Virus record (IMG/VR): IMGVR_UViG_3300010370_005917
Coordinates: 1 to 45,561 of that record
Source of the DNA: a virus
Length of the DNA: 45,561 nucleotides
Strand: one strand, 5' to 3'
A program made the translations under genes and the position numbers. Shown in pieces: positions 1 to 6,304 of this stretch (position 1 is the stretch's first letter; each line of letters begins with the position of its first letter). The notes beneath the pieces are model-generated. The model ran no database searches. It was not told the DNA's origin and saw only the letters and a program-made list of their open reading frames with translations.

Positions 1-1338
1 GAAGGTTTATTCCCGACAAAACCCGAAGGTAATTTAAACCAAGAACCAAATAAAACAAAACAAGTAACATTTCGTTGGCGTGAAAAAGCAATGGATTTTA
101 ATCCTTGGGAAGTTTTGCATTTTCGTCTATTAGGTGATGATAGAAGATTACCTTACGGTACTTCTATGTTAGAAAAAGCAAGACGTATTTGGAAACAACT
201 ATTATTGTCAGAAGACGCAATGTTAGTTTATCGTGTTGTTAGAGCACCAGAAAGAAGGGTTTTTAAAATTTATGTCGGTAATATCGATGATAAAGATGTT
301 GATGCATACGTACAAAAAATAGCAAATAAATTTAAAAGACAACAATTAGTGGACCAAAAAACAGGTCAAGTTGATTTACGTTACAATACATTAGCAGTTG
401 ACCAGGATTATTTTGTTCCTGTTCGTGACCCAAATGCACCAAACCCCATAGACACTTTGGCTGGTGCGTCTAATTTAGGTGATATTGCCGATATTGAATA
501 TATTCAGAAAAAACTTTTAACAGCTTTAAGAGTTCCTAAAGCTTTTTTAGGTTTTGAGGAATCTGTTGGTGAGGGTAAAACTCTTTCTTTATTAGATATT
601 CGTTTTGCTAGAACAATCAATAAGATTCAACAATCTATGATTCAGGAGTTAAATAAAGTAGCTATTATTCATCTTTATATTCTCGGTCTTATTGATGATT
701 TAAATAATTTCCAACTTAATTTAACTAATCCTTCAACCCAAGGTGAGGTCTTGAAAATTGAACAATGGAAAGAAAAAGTTACACTTTATAAAGATTTGGT
801 TTCACAAATCGATGCAGGATTTGCACCAACTTCACATATGTGGGCAAAGAAAAATATTTTCCATTGGACAGATGAAGAAATACAAATTGATATTGAACGT
901 CAAAGATTAGAACGTGCCGCAGCTAAGGAACTTGAAACTAGTAATGAAATTATTAAAACAACTGGTTTATTTAAACGTGTTGATAAAATATACGGAGAAA
1001 TTAAACCAACAGGAGGGGGTGAAGCTGCCACAACAACTGGTGGAGGTGGCGGCGCTGAATTAGGTGGAGCTCTTGGTGGCGGTGCTGAATTAGGTGGGTT
1101 TGGTGGCGGAGGTGGTGAAGCACCAGCCGAAGAAACCCCAGCGGCTGAAGCTCCAGGAACTGAAGCTGGATTTGGTGAAGGTTTCCGTAATCAAGATAAA
1201 AATATCATTGACAAATTATTATTGGAAGGCATCAGCAAAAATGAAGATATTATGATGATGACAGAAGGTATTAAAGATTTGATTGGTGAACAAGATGAAG
1301 AAAACAATGATGAAGATGAATTATTGTTAAATTCATAA
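1..1338 (+). CDS. 20: Portal vertex protein, T4 gp20-like (5' end missing)
   Basis: This is the C-terminal part of a T4-type portal protein, the dodecameric ring at the capsid vertex through which DNA is packaged and to which the neck attaches. The frame is open to the left edge, so the true start lies outside; the first ATG in the window (91) is internal. Family-typical stretches include PYGTSMLEKARRIWKQL, the run EDAMLVYRVVRAPERRVF, VDTL-like PIDTLAGASNLGDIADIEY, and LTALRVPKAFLG. The last third departs from T4: a Gly-rich low-complexity segment around residues 310-360 of the visible ORF carries two GGGAELGG-like units and is followed by an acidic tail. A late-promoter-like motif and a hypothetical gene follow directly. 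Confidence 0.95.
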   Translation, partial: EGLFPTKPEGNLNQEPNKTKQVTFRWREKAMDFNPWEVLHFRLLGDDRRLPYGTSMLEKARRIWKQLLLSEDAMLVYRVVRAPERRVFKIYVGNIDDKDVDAYVQKIANKFKRQQLVDQKTGQVDLRYNTLAVDQDYFVPVRDPNAPNPIDTLAGASNLGDIADIEYIQKKLLTALRVPKAFLGFEESVGEGKTLSLLDIRFARTINKIQQSMIQELNKVAIIHLYILGLIDDLNNFQLNLTNPSTQGEVLKIEQWKEKVTLYKDLVSQIDAGFAPTSHMWAKKNIFHWTDEEIQIDIERQRLERAAAKELETSNEIIKTTGLFKRVDKIYGEIKPTGGGEAATTTGGGGGAELGGALGGGAELGGFGGGGGEAPAEETPAAEAPGTEAGFGEGFRNQDKNIIDKLLLEGISKNEDIMMMTEGIKDLIGEQDEENNDEDELLLNS

Positions 1339-1346
1339 TATTTATA
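1337..1346 (+). promoter_or_regulatory. Candidate late promoter motif AATATTTATA
   Basis: This sense-strand AATATTTATA lies between the portal gene and the gene starting at 1362, ending 15 bases before the ATG. The same motif in the same orientation precedes many other late-type genes here. A promoter role is inferred from this recurrence and from the gp55-like sigma factor in the window. Confidence 0.45.
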
Positions 1347-1361
1347 TAGTAAAAAATAATT

Positions 1362-2123
1362 ATGAATTTCGGAACCATAAAAGATACTTACGCAAAAATT
1401 TTAATTGATTCTTATGTTAATGAATCTAAAAAAGAAAAATTAACATATAGAAATTTTATTAAAATGATTTCTGAGAATGAAATCTTAAAAACACAATTTG
1501 TTGTTTATAAAAATATTGAGAATGGTTATTTCACTTCTGAAGTTAGTGCAACAGAATACCTCAAAGAAAATATTTCTCTTTTTGATAAATTTAATAAAAA
1601 ACAAATTATCGAAGAAAACATTAAATTACGTAAAAGTTTAGGTAAAAAATCTTTAGTAGAAACTAAAGATTTACATGAAGCTTTACATAATTTGATTACT
1701 TTGGATAAAGACGTTACAACTATCAACACTTTAACTGAATCTTTTGAGGTGGTAAAAAATTGGTTGGTTACACCTAAAAAAATAGAAGAATCTAAAAAAG
1801 AAAAAAACAATGTTGATGTTAATAAATTTTTAGATGTTGTAACTAAAAAGTACAATGAAAAATATTCTGACATTTCAGAAGGGGAGAAAAAAATTGTAAA
1901 AGCAATTTTATCTGAAAGCAACAAAGAAAAAGAAAGTGTACTTAATGAAATCAAAACTGAAACTATTGACCTTTTAACTAAATCAATAAAGGAACATAGT
2001 AGTAATATAGATATTAAAGTTAAATTACTAGAGGCTAAAGATTTATTATACAATACTAATTTTAACCCAGAAACATTTAAAACAGATATCTTAAAAATTT
2101 ATGACTTAAAAAATAGTCTCTAA
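1362..2123 (+). CDS. Hypothetical protein between portal and glutamine synthetase
   Basis: I do not recognise this 253-residue protein. It is Lys/Glu/Asn-rich, predicted mostly helical, with no cysteine pattern, signal peptide or membrane segment. Its position next to the portal, its likely late promoter at 1337-1346 and the strong terminator right after its stop suggest a head or head-assembly protein. In T4 the genes between 20 and 23 include small core proteins, but I see no sequence resemblance that would allow a name. The start follows an A-rich leader (taaaaaataatt) without a Shine-Dalgarno, like its neighbours. Function is unknown. Confidence 0.85.
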   Translation: MNFGTIKDTYAKILIDSYVNESKKEKLTYRNFIKMISENEILKTQFVVYKNIENGYFTSEVSATEYLKENISLFDKFNKKQIIEENIKLRKSLGKKSLVETKDLHEALHNLITLDKDVTTINTLTESFEVVKNWLVTPKKIEESKKEKNNVDVNKFLDVVTKKYNEKYSDISEGEKKIVKAILSESNKEKESVLNEIKTETIDLLTKSIKEHSSNIDIKVKLLEAKDLLYNTNFNPETFKTDILKIYDLKNSL

Positions 2124-2124
2124 G

Positions 2125-2148
2125 AAAAACCCCTCACGGGGTTTTTTT
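2125..2148 (+). terminator. Rho-independent terminator
   Basis: The stem AAAAACCCC / GGGGTTTTT closes on a TCAC loop and continues into a T run immediately after the stop of the gene ending at 2123. It separates the portal-side transcript from the glutamine synthetase gene. Confidence 0.85.
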
Positions 2149-2157
2149 CTTTATGGC

Positions 2158-2172
2158 TGGTTTTCAAAACCA
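2158..2172. promoter_or_regulatory. Small inverted repeat upstream of glutamine synthetase
   Basis: TGGTTTTCAAAACCA is a 15-base near-palindrome with 7-base arms and one central base. It lies about 55 bases before the glutamine synthetase start, in the only stretch that could hold that gene's own promoter. It could be an operator, but in A+T-rich DNA it could also be chance. No late-type ATATTTAT motif is present in this leader. Confidence 0.25.
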
Positions 2173-2226
2173 AAAATTATTATTACTATTGAAACATATA
2201 ACAAATTTTTAAAAATAAACAAATTT

Positions 2227-3369
2227 ATGAGTAAAGTTTTTTTGGAGTATATCTGGTTAGACGGTAACAACCCACAAAATTTAAGAAGTAAAACCAAAGT
2301 TGTAGAAGACATCGAAACTTTGGAATCAAAAGGAAATTCAAAACAAGGTTATCCTGAATCATATCCACTTTGGAGTTTTGATGGTAGTTCCACAAAACAA
2401 GCTGGTGATGAAGAATACGGTTTTAAAGGTACTGACTGTATATTAAAACCAGTTTACGTTGTGGATGACCCATTTAGAGGTGGTAAACATAAATTAGTTT
2501 TTTGTGAGGTTTTTAACCCTGATGGTATTACCCCACATAAATCAAACACTAGAAATAAATTAAGAGAATTATTATCCGAACTTAAATTTAAAGAGTTTGA
2601 TGCGAACCATTCTGAAGTACCTTGGTTTGGTTGGGAACAAGAGTATGTTATAACACATGCAGTTGACCCTACTAATAGATTTAAATTTGGTGGTGGTATT
2701 CCTTTGGGTTTCAATAGTACACAAGAAGGAAAACCAAGACCACAGGGTGATTATTACTGTGGTGTTGGTGGACTTAATGTTATTGGTCGTGAAATAGTGG
2801 AAGAACACCTTCAAAAATGTGCCGAAATTGGTTTGAATATTGGTGGTATTAACGCAGAAGTTCTTATTGGTCAATGGGAATATCAAATTGGCCCTGTAAC
2901 CGCACTTAATGGTTCCGACCAACTTTGGGTTTCTCGTTACATTTTGGAAAGAGTTGCTGAGAAAAAAGGGTTCGGTATTTCTTATCACCCAAAACCAATT
3001 AATGGTGATTGGAATGGTAGTGGTTGTCATGTTAATTTCTCAACCAAAGAAATGCGTGAAAAGGGTGGTCTTAAAAAGATTTTAGAAGCTTGTGAAAAAT
3101 TAGAATCACGCCATTTGGAACATATTAAAAATTATGGTGAATCAAATGAAAAACGATTAACTGGTAAACACGAAACCTCCAGCATGGAGAAATTCAGTTT
3201 TGGTAATTCTGATAGAGGTTCAAGTATTCGTATTCCAGTTCATACTTATACAAACGAAAGAGGTTATTTTGAAGATAGAAGGCCAGCTGCCAATTGTGAC
3301 CCTTATAAAGTTTCATATATGATGGTTGAAACTGTATTTGACAAGGCTGGAATAACTATCGAAGAATAA
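2227..3369 (+). CDS. glnA: Glutamine synthetase, type II (eukaryote-like GSII)
   Basis: It should make glutamine from glutamate, ammonia and ATP in the infected cell. At 380 residues it matches the short GSII class rather than the roughly 470-residue GSI or the much longer GSIII. In order it shows WSFDGSS (49-55), the catalytic-face GWEQEY (135-140), NAEVLIGQWEYQIGP (209-223), NGSGCHVNFSTKEMR (263-277), ENEKRLTG-like SNEKRLTGKHETSS (306-319), NSDRGSSIRIP (327-337) and EDRRPAANCDPY (349-360). These are the main GSII signature blocks, so the enzyme looks intact. It lies between head genes on the same strand but is preceded by a terminator and followed 8 bases later by a small gene and another terminator. 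It also lacks the late-promoter motif, so it reads as an independently expressed cassette. The family call is secure; the benefit to the phage is inference. Confidence 0.95.
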   Translation: MSKVFLEYIWLDGNNPQNLRSKTKVVEDIETLESKGNSKQGYPESYPLWSFDGSSTKQAGDEEYGFKGTDCILKPVYVVDDPFRGGKHKLVFCEVFNPDGITPHKSNTRNKLRELLSELKFKEFDANHSEVPWFGWEQEYVITHAVDPTNRFKFGGGIPLGFNSTQEGKPRPQGDYYCGVGGLNVIGREIVEEHLQKCAEIGLNIGGINAEVLIGQWEYQIGPVTALNGSDQLWVSRYILERVAEKKGFGISYHPKPINGDWNGSGCHVNFSTKEMREKGGLKKILEACEKLESRHLEHIKNYGESNEKRLTGKHETSSMEKFSFGNSDRGSSIRIPVHTYTNERGYFEDRRPAANCDPYKVSYMMVETVFDKAGITIEE

Positions 3370-3377
3370 TCTTATGT

Positions 3378-3809
3378 ATGAAAAAAGGAAAAGAAATTAA
3401 ACTTAATCTGCCCTATAATTATAATATAATATCAGGTACTGTAGATAATAAAAACCCAGAATCAATTTACATTCAAATATCGGCTTGGGGTCAACCAAAA
3501 AATAATGAAGAAGAAAATTTTGATTCTGTTATTAAACAAAAATCCAAAAAAGTTAAAAAAGTTTTACACGAATCTTTAGATATAGAACAATTTTTTCCTA
3601 AAGTAATTGTTGATTTTAACATGGCTTCTTCTGGAATTAGTTTCAAAAAAAGAAGTTATATGTCTGTTGAAATGACACTTTTTCAGAAAAATCCACTACC
3701 CATAAATTCAGATAAACTCTTACCAAGTTTAAACAAAATATCGGAAAAAATAATAACTGATGTTTTTGAAAGAGACGAAGATTTTAAGTTTTATAAACGT
3801 AAAAATTAA
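3378..3809 (+). CDS. Hypothetical protein downstream of glutamine synthetase
   Basis: This 143-residue protein starts 8 bases after the glutamine synthetase stop and ends at a strong terminator, so the two genes probably share a transcript. It is Lys- and Ser-rich, with alternating hydrophobic segments suggesting a beta-rich fold (NIISGTVDN, IYIQISAWG, KVIVDFNMASSGISF, YMSVEMTLF). I see no catalytic motif, cysteines or membrane segment, and I do not recognise the family. It could be a virion accessory protein as easily as a partner of the synthetase; I found no evidence for either. Confidence 0.8.
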   Translation: MKKGKEIKLNLPYNYNIISGTVDNKNPESIYIQISAWGQPKNNEEENFDSVIKQKSKKVKKVLHESLDIEQFFPKVIVDFNMASSGISFKKRSYMSVEMTLFQKNPLPINSDKLLPSLNKISEKIITDVFERDEDFKFYKRKN

Positions 3810-3810
3810 A

Positions 3811-3837
3811 AAAATCCCCGATAACTTCGGGGATTTT
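3811..3837. terminator. Terminator hairpin after the glutamine synthetase cassette
   Basis: TCCCCGA and TCGGGGA pair around a TAACT loop. A runs precede and T runs follow, so the hairpin could act on either strand; here it ends the rightward transcript carrying the genes at 2227 and 3378. Confidence 0.8.
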
Positions 3838-3846
3838 CATTTTATC

Positions 3847-3867
3847 AATATTTATCGCATATTTATA
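3847..3867 (+). promoter_or_regulatory. Two tandem candidate late promoter motifs before gp21
   Basis: Two sense-strand copies of ATATTTAT lie 12 bases apart (3847-3855 and 3859-3867) just before the prohead protease gene. The second ends 7 or 13 bases before the two possible ATG starts. Confidence 0.45.
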
Positions 3868-3874
3868 AAGAAAT

Positions 3875-4669
3875 ATGCATATGAAAATAATAAAACCAGG
3901 AGAATCAGGAAGAGGAATTCTTGTTGAATACGACGCAGGATATCTTTCCCCTGAATTATCATATAAAGGAATTAGTAACAAAGATTTAATTAGAGAATTT
4001 AAATCAGGTACTAATATCGGTAAAGATGGTTCATTACCAGAAGTAATTACCATGTATGCCGTACTTCAAAAGTGGGGTGTTGAAAATAAAAACGGTAGAG
4101 TTTACCCCAAAGAAATTCTAGAAAGAGAAAATATTAGATATCAAGAATACATTAAAATGGGTACTTCTTTGGGTGAATTAAACCATCCGGAATCTTCCAT
4201 TATTGATGCTGACCGTGTTTCACATAGAATTACCAGAACTTGGTGGGAAGGTAGAACACTTATGGGTGAAATGGAAATTGATACCACACCTGGTTATCAC
4301 AAACTTGGAATTATTAGTTCAGTTGGTGATAAAGTGGTTAATATGGTTAGAAAAGGTTGGACAGTAGGTATCTCTTCTCGTGGTGTCGGTTCTTTAAAAC
4401 AAGAAGATGGCAAAAATGTCGTTCAAGATGATTTTGAATTAATTTGTTGGGATATTGTAACCTCACCATCAACCCCAGGTTCTTGGATTTCAACTGATTC
4501 TGGTGATTTAAAAACATTTACTGAATCAGAATCAAAAGGTTGTAACGGATATTCTTGTCAATGGAATTTAATGGAAGATTCTGAATCTACCACAACAATT
4601 TCTTTAAGTAATTTTCATTCTGAAAAAGACAAAAAGATAATAGATGGTTTAAATAAATTTTTAAAATGA
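3875..4669 (+). CDS. 21: Prohead core protease, T4 gp21-like
   Basis: This serine protease matures the prohead by cutting scaffold, capsid and internal proteins after (L/I)-x-E. The 264-residue length and the blocks around ENKNGRVYPKEILERENI (70-87), the His in ELNHPESS (101-108) and the Ser in VGISSRGVGS (164-173) match the T4 gp21 family (peptidase U9/S77 group). DFELICWDIVTSPS (186-199) is the usual block after the serine. Two in-frame ATGs (3875 and 3881) are possible; both fit the leader. Its stop overlaps the next ATG (ATGA), so the tagged protein at 4666 is translationally coupled to it. That coupling is meaningful because the tag of the next protein ends in a gp21-type cleavage site. 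Confidence 0.92.
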   Translation: MHMKIIKPGESGRGILVEYDAGYLSPELSYKGISNKDLIREFKSGTNIGKDGSLPEVITMYAVLQKWGVENKNGRVYPKEILERENIRYQEYIKMGTSLGELNHPESSIIDADRVSHRITRTWWEGRTLMGEMEIDTTPGYHKLGIISSVGDKVVNMVRKGWTVGISSRGVGSLKQEDGKNVVQDDFELICWDIVTSPSTPGSWISTDSGDLKTFTESESKGCNGYSCQWNLMEDSESTTTISLSNFHSEKDKKIIDGLNKFLK

Positions 4670-4950
4670 GTAAAGTAATTAGATTAAACGAAAGTGATAT
4701 CGAAAAATTAGTTGTTAAAATCTTAAATGAGGCAACACCAAAAAAAGAGTTGGAAAGAAAGGCTACTAAATATCGTAAATCAGACTTTGAACCTTATAAA
4801 AGAGAAGAAGAAATAAAATCTGTTTTCGGTCCTTATGGCGAAGATATTCCACCTCAAGCTCTTGAATACATGAGAAAGAATCCTGCATCGGTAATTAAAA
4901 AATTAACCAAAATTTATGGTGCTGATAAAATAAAATCATATTTAGAATAA
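4666..4950 (+). CDS. Small tagged protein, candidate internal capsid protein
   Basis: It is 94 residues, starts by ATGA overlap with the prohead protease gene, and has no recognisable domain. Residues 1-22 form an amphipathic segment (VIRLNESDIEKLVVKILNE) ending L20-N21-E22 before Ala23, which fits the T4 gp21 cleavage rule. The same segment begins the next gene (4955) and the gene at 11541. By analogy with T4 internal proteins I infer that the N-terminus targets the protein into the prohead and is then removed. The remaining part is charged, Lys/Glu/Pro-rich, and could bind DNA or core proteins. The mature function is unknown. Confidence 0.8.
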   Translation: MSKVIRLNESDIEKLVVKILNEATPKKELERKATKYRKSDFEPYKREEEIKSVFGPYGEDIPPQALEYMRKNPASVIKKLTKIYGADKIKSYLE

Positions 4951-4954
4951 AAAA

Positions 4955-5290
4955 ATGGCAAAAGTAATTAGATTAACAGAAAAAGATATTGAAAAATTGG
5001 TATCAAAAATTATTCGTGAAGAAAAAAGAATCGCCGAAACTTATAATATGGATGATTTAATTTTTGAAAAATGGGAAGGTGATGTAGAAGTAGAGAAAAC
5101 TGGTGAATTTGCTGGTATGACAATTGGTGAATTAAACAAAGAGATTATCAAGATTAAAAAAGAAAACGAAAAATACAAAGAAGAAGGTAAAAAAGTACCT
5201 GATGAAAATAGAGAAAGAATTGGTAAATTGTATTTTGCTAAAAGGTCAAAACAAGGTTGGCCAGGAAAGGGTAAATCCAAAGCAAAATAA
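4955..5290 (+). CDS. Small tagged protein, candidate internal capsid protein
   Basis: This 111-residue protein lies four bases after the previous tagged gene. Its N-terminus is a close copy of that protein's (VIRLTEKDIEKLVSKIIRE), ending I20-R21-E22 before Glu23, while the rest differs. That points to a mobile or duplicated targeting module on different cargos. The body is very rich in Lys and Glu, with a basic C-terminus (SKQGWPGKGKSKAK) that could bind nucleic acid. I recognise no family. The gene is followed by an unusual repeat-rich spacer and a terminator. Confidence 0.8.
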   Translation: MAKVIRLTEKDIEKLVSKIIREEKRIAETYNMDDLIFEKWEGDVEVEKTGEFAGMTIGELNKEIIKIKKENEKYKEEGKKVPDENRERIGKLYFAKRSKQGWPGKGKSKAK

Positions 5291-5314
5291 TTTTTCGGCT
5301 TTTATGCTTTTTTA

Positions 5315-5323
5315 AATATTTAT
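5315..5323 (+). promoter_or_regulatory. Possible late promoter motif AATATTTAT in the repeat-rich spacer
   Basis: A sense-strand AATATTTAT lies about 125 bases before the next start (5449) and directly before the palindrome and direct repeats. It is much farther from a start codon than the other copies, and a terminator lies between, so a transcript from here may be a short untranslated RNA, or the match may be chance. Confidence 0.25.
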
Positions 5324-5330
5324 TTGGCGC

Positions 5331-5370
5331 GCTTTTGCAAAAGCAGCAAGCAGCAAAAAGCAAGCAGCAA
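5331..5370. repeat. Palindrome plus two 12-base direct repeats
   Basis: GCTTTTGCAAAAGC (5331-5344) is a perfect 14-base palindrome. It is followed by two exact copies of AGCAAGCAGCAA (5345-5356 and 5359-5370) separated by AA. The stretch is visibly richer in G+C than its surroundings and lies in a non-coding gap of about 158 bases between 5290 and 5449. It could be a protein-binding site or recombination scar; two copies without regular spacers do not make a CRISPR. Confidence 0.6.
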
Positions 5371-5384
5371 TAGAAAAAATTTTT

Positions 5385-5421
5385 ATAAGGAATTATGGTT
5401 GACATAGTTCCTTATTTTTTT
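5385..5421 (+). terminator. Long hairpin with T run
   Basis: ATAAGGAA (5385-5392) pairs with TTCCTTAT (5408-5415). Inside, TATG pairs with CATA around a GTTGA loop, and a T run follows. It would end rightward transcription from the tagged genes or from the possible motif at 5315. Confidence 0.65.
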
Positions 5422-5448
5422 TAATATTGGTTTATAAAAATAAAAATT

Positions 5449-5691
5449 ATGAATGAAATTACCAACAAATACTACTTGGTTAAAGTAGAATTCGAAACCA
5501 TTAATGAAACAAATGGTAAACCTAAAAAAATTAAAACCCAATATTTGGTTGATGCAATGTCTTGTACTGAAGCTGAAGCACGTGCAAGAACTTACCTAAG
5601 TGATTCTGTTATGGATTATGAAATTGTTAATGTAAGTAAAAGTCCTATTGAAGATGTTATTGAAATGTCAGTAACAGAAACAAAAGCTTAA
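5449..5691 (+). CDS. DUF4494-like small protein
   Basis: It is 80 residues. A beta-hairpin-like start (YYLVKVEFETI), a run ending in TQYLVDAMSCTEAEARARTYL and a final YEIVNVSKS resemble DUF4494, a small domain known mainly from Bacteroidota and their phages and of unknown function. The match is from memory of the pattern (YLVDA followed by TEAEAR), so the name is tentative. It supports a Bacteroidota host. The gene follows a hairpin terminator and has an A-rich leader. Its end overlaps by four bases the end of the leftward metallopeptidase gene. Confidence 0.75.
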   Translation: MNEITNKYYLVKVEFETINETNGKPKKIKTQYLVDAMSCTEAEARARTYLSDSVMDYEIVNVSKSPIEDVIEMSVTETKA

Positions 5692-6164
5692 TGTCTATAT
5701 TTTTTAGGTAGACCAACCTTATCGGCAACTTTTTGAAATACACCTCCGTGTTTTCTTGCCGTTTCATTCTCTACTCCATGAGCAGCGTGAATAAGCTCAT
5801 GTTTAATTATATCCTCAACATATTCTTTGTCTTCTAAGGCATCGGGATGGACTTTCATTATCCCGATGTCTTTTTCGTTTTCAGGATGTACAAAAGAACC
5901 AATTTTTCCTTTTTTAATATTATCATCAACTTTAACAATAATATTATCATCACTTACAGGTTCCTCACCTGTAACACTCATATAGGCAGTTTTAACTCTT
6001 TTTTGTAACTTATCTTTTAATTTATCCAGTTTTTTTGTTTCTTCTGGGTAATTAGAATTTTTTATTGCCTTTTTTTGTGTGTAATCAACGTACATCATAA
6101 AATCGTCTTTTTCAGTACGATTTTCAACGTATTCTCTTAAAATTTTTTTAATAATTGGTTTCAT
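5688..6164 (-). CDS. Tagged zinc metallopeptidase (HELIH), candidate ejected protease
   Basis: It is 158 residues from the chosen start; the frame stays open 25 codons upstream. I chose 6164 because the late-type motif ATATTTATT lies four bases before it and because the protein then begins MKPIIKKILRE, the short form of the tag seen at 9746 and 12008. L9-R10-E11 is a predicted gp21 site. The C-terminal half holds the zinc motif H122-E-L-I-H126 followed by HGGVFQKVADKVGLP, whose His139 is a plausible third ligand, as in SprT/WLM-type peptidases. It is read opposite to its head-gene neighbours. I infer a small protease packed in the capsid; the substrate, in the prohead or in the host after injection, is unknown. 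Confidence 0.8.
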   Translation of the reverse strand: MKPIIKKILREYVENRTEKDDFMMYVDYTQKKAIKNSNYPEETKKLDKLKDKLQKRVKTAYMSVTGEEPVSDDNIIVKVDDNIKKGKIGSFVHPENEKDIGIMKVHPDALEDKEYVEDIIKHELIHAAHGVENETARKHGGVFQKVADKVGLPKKYRH

Positions 6165-6168
6165 CAAT

Positions 6169-6177
6169 AATAAATAT
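6169..6177 (-). promoter_or_regulatory. Candidate late promoter motif for the metallopeptidase
   Basis: On the minus strand this reads ATATTTATT and ends four bases before the chosen ATG at 6164. If it is a -10 element, the transcript would be almost leaderless. Confidence 0.4.
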
Positions 6178-6241
6178 TTGCTCTTTTTGAAAAAAAAATT
6201 ATATTTTTTTATTGACTTTCTGATTTTTTGTAAAAACATAC

Positions 6242-6250
6242 ATATTTATT
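6242..6250 (+). promoter_or_regulatory. Candidate late promoter motif for scaffold and capsid genes
   Basis: Sense-strand ATATTTATT lies about 55 bases before the scaffold start. It is the only such motif upstream of the scaffold-major capsid pair, so it may drive both. Confidence 0.45.
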
Positions 6251-6258
6251 AAAAAAAA

Positions 6259-6275
6259 TCCGCATAACATGCGGA
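6259..6275 (+). promoter_or_regulatory. 5' leader hairpin before the scaffold gene
   Basis: TCCGCAT and ATGCGGA form a perfect 7-base stem around AAC, 9 bases downstream of the motif at 6242. The hairpin would sit close to the 5' end of the scaffold-capsid transcript and might stabilise it. No T run follows, so a terminator is unlikely. Confidence 0.45.
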
Positions 6276-6304
6276 AATAATTACGCAATAATAAAAAATT
6301 GAAA

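Noticed and set aside
1526-2053. 175-residue minus-strand ORF opposite the gene at 1362
   Set aside because: It lies fully antisense to a well-placed gene, with a Leu/Ser/Phe-rich composition typical of antisense A+T-rich coding DNA.
2454-2714. 86-residue minus-strand ORF inside glutamine synthetase
   Set aside because: It is antisense to conserved coding sequence with no independent support.
2572-3030. 152-residue minus-strand ORF inside glutamine synthetase
   Set aside because: It is a shadow of a strongly conserved gene on the other strand.
5345-5370. CRISPR-like direct repeats
   Set aside because: There are only two 12-base copies separated by two bases, with no spacers and no cas genes.
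6299-6304. TTG start giving MKMANEKK for the scaffold protein
   Set aside because: The ATG at 6305 is two codons downstream, has the A-rich context of other starts and avoids a rare start codon.
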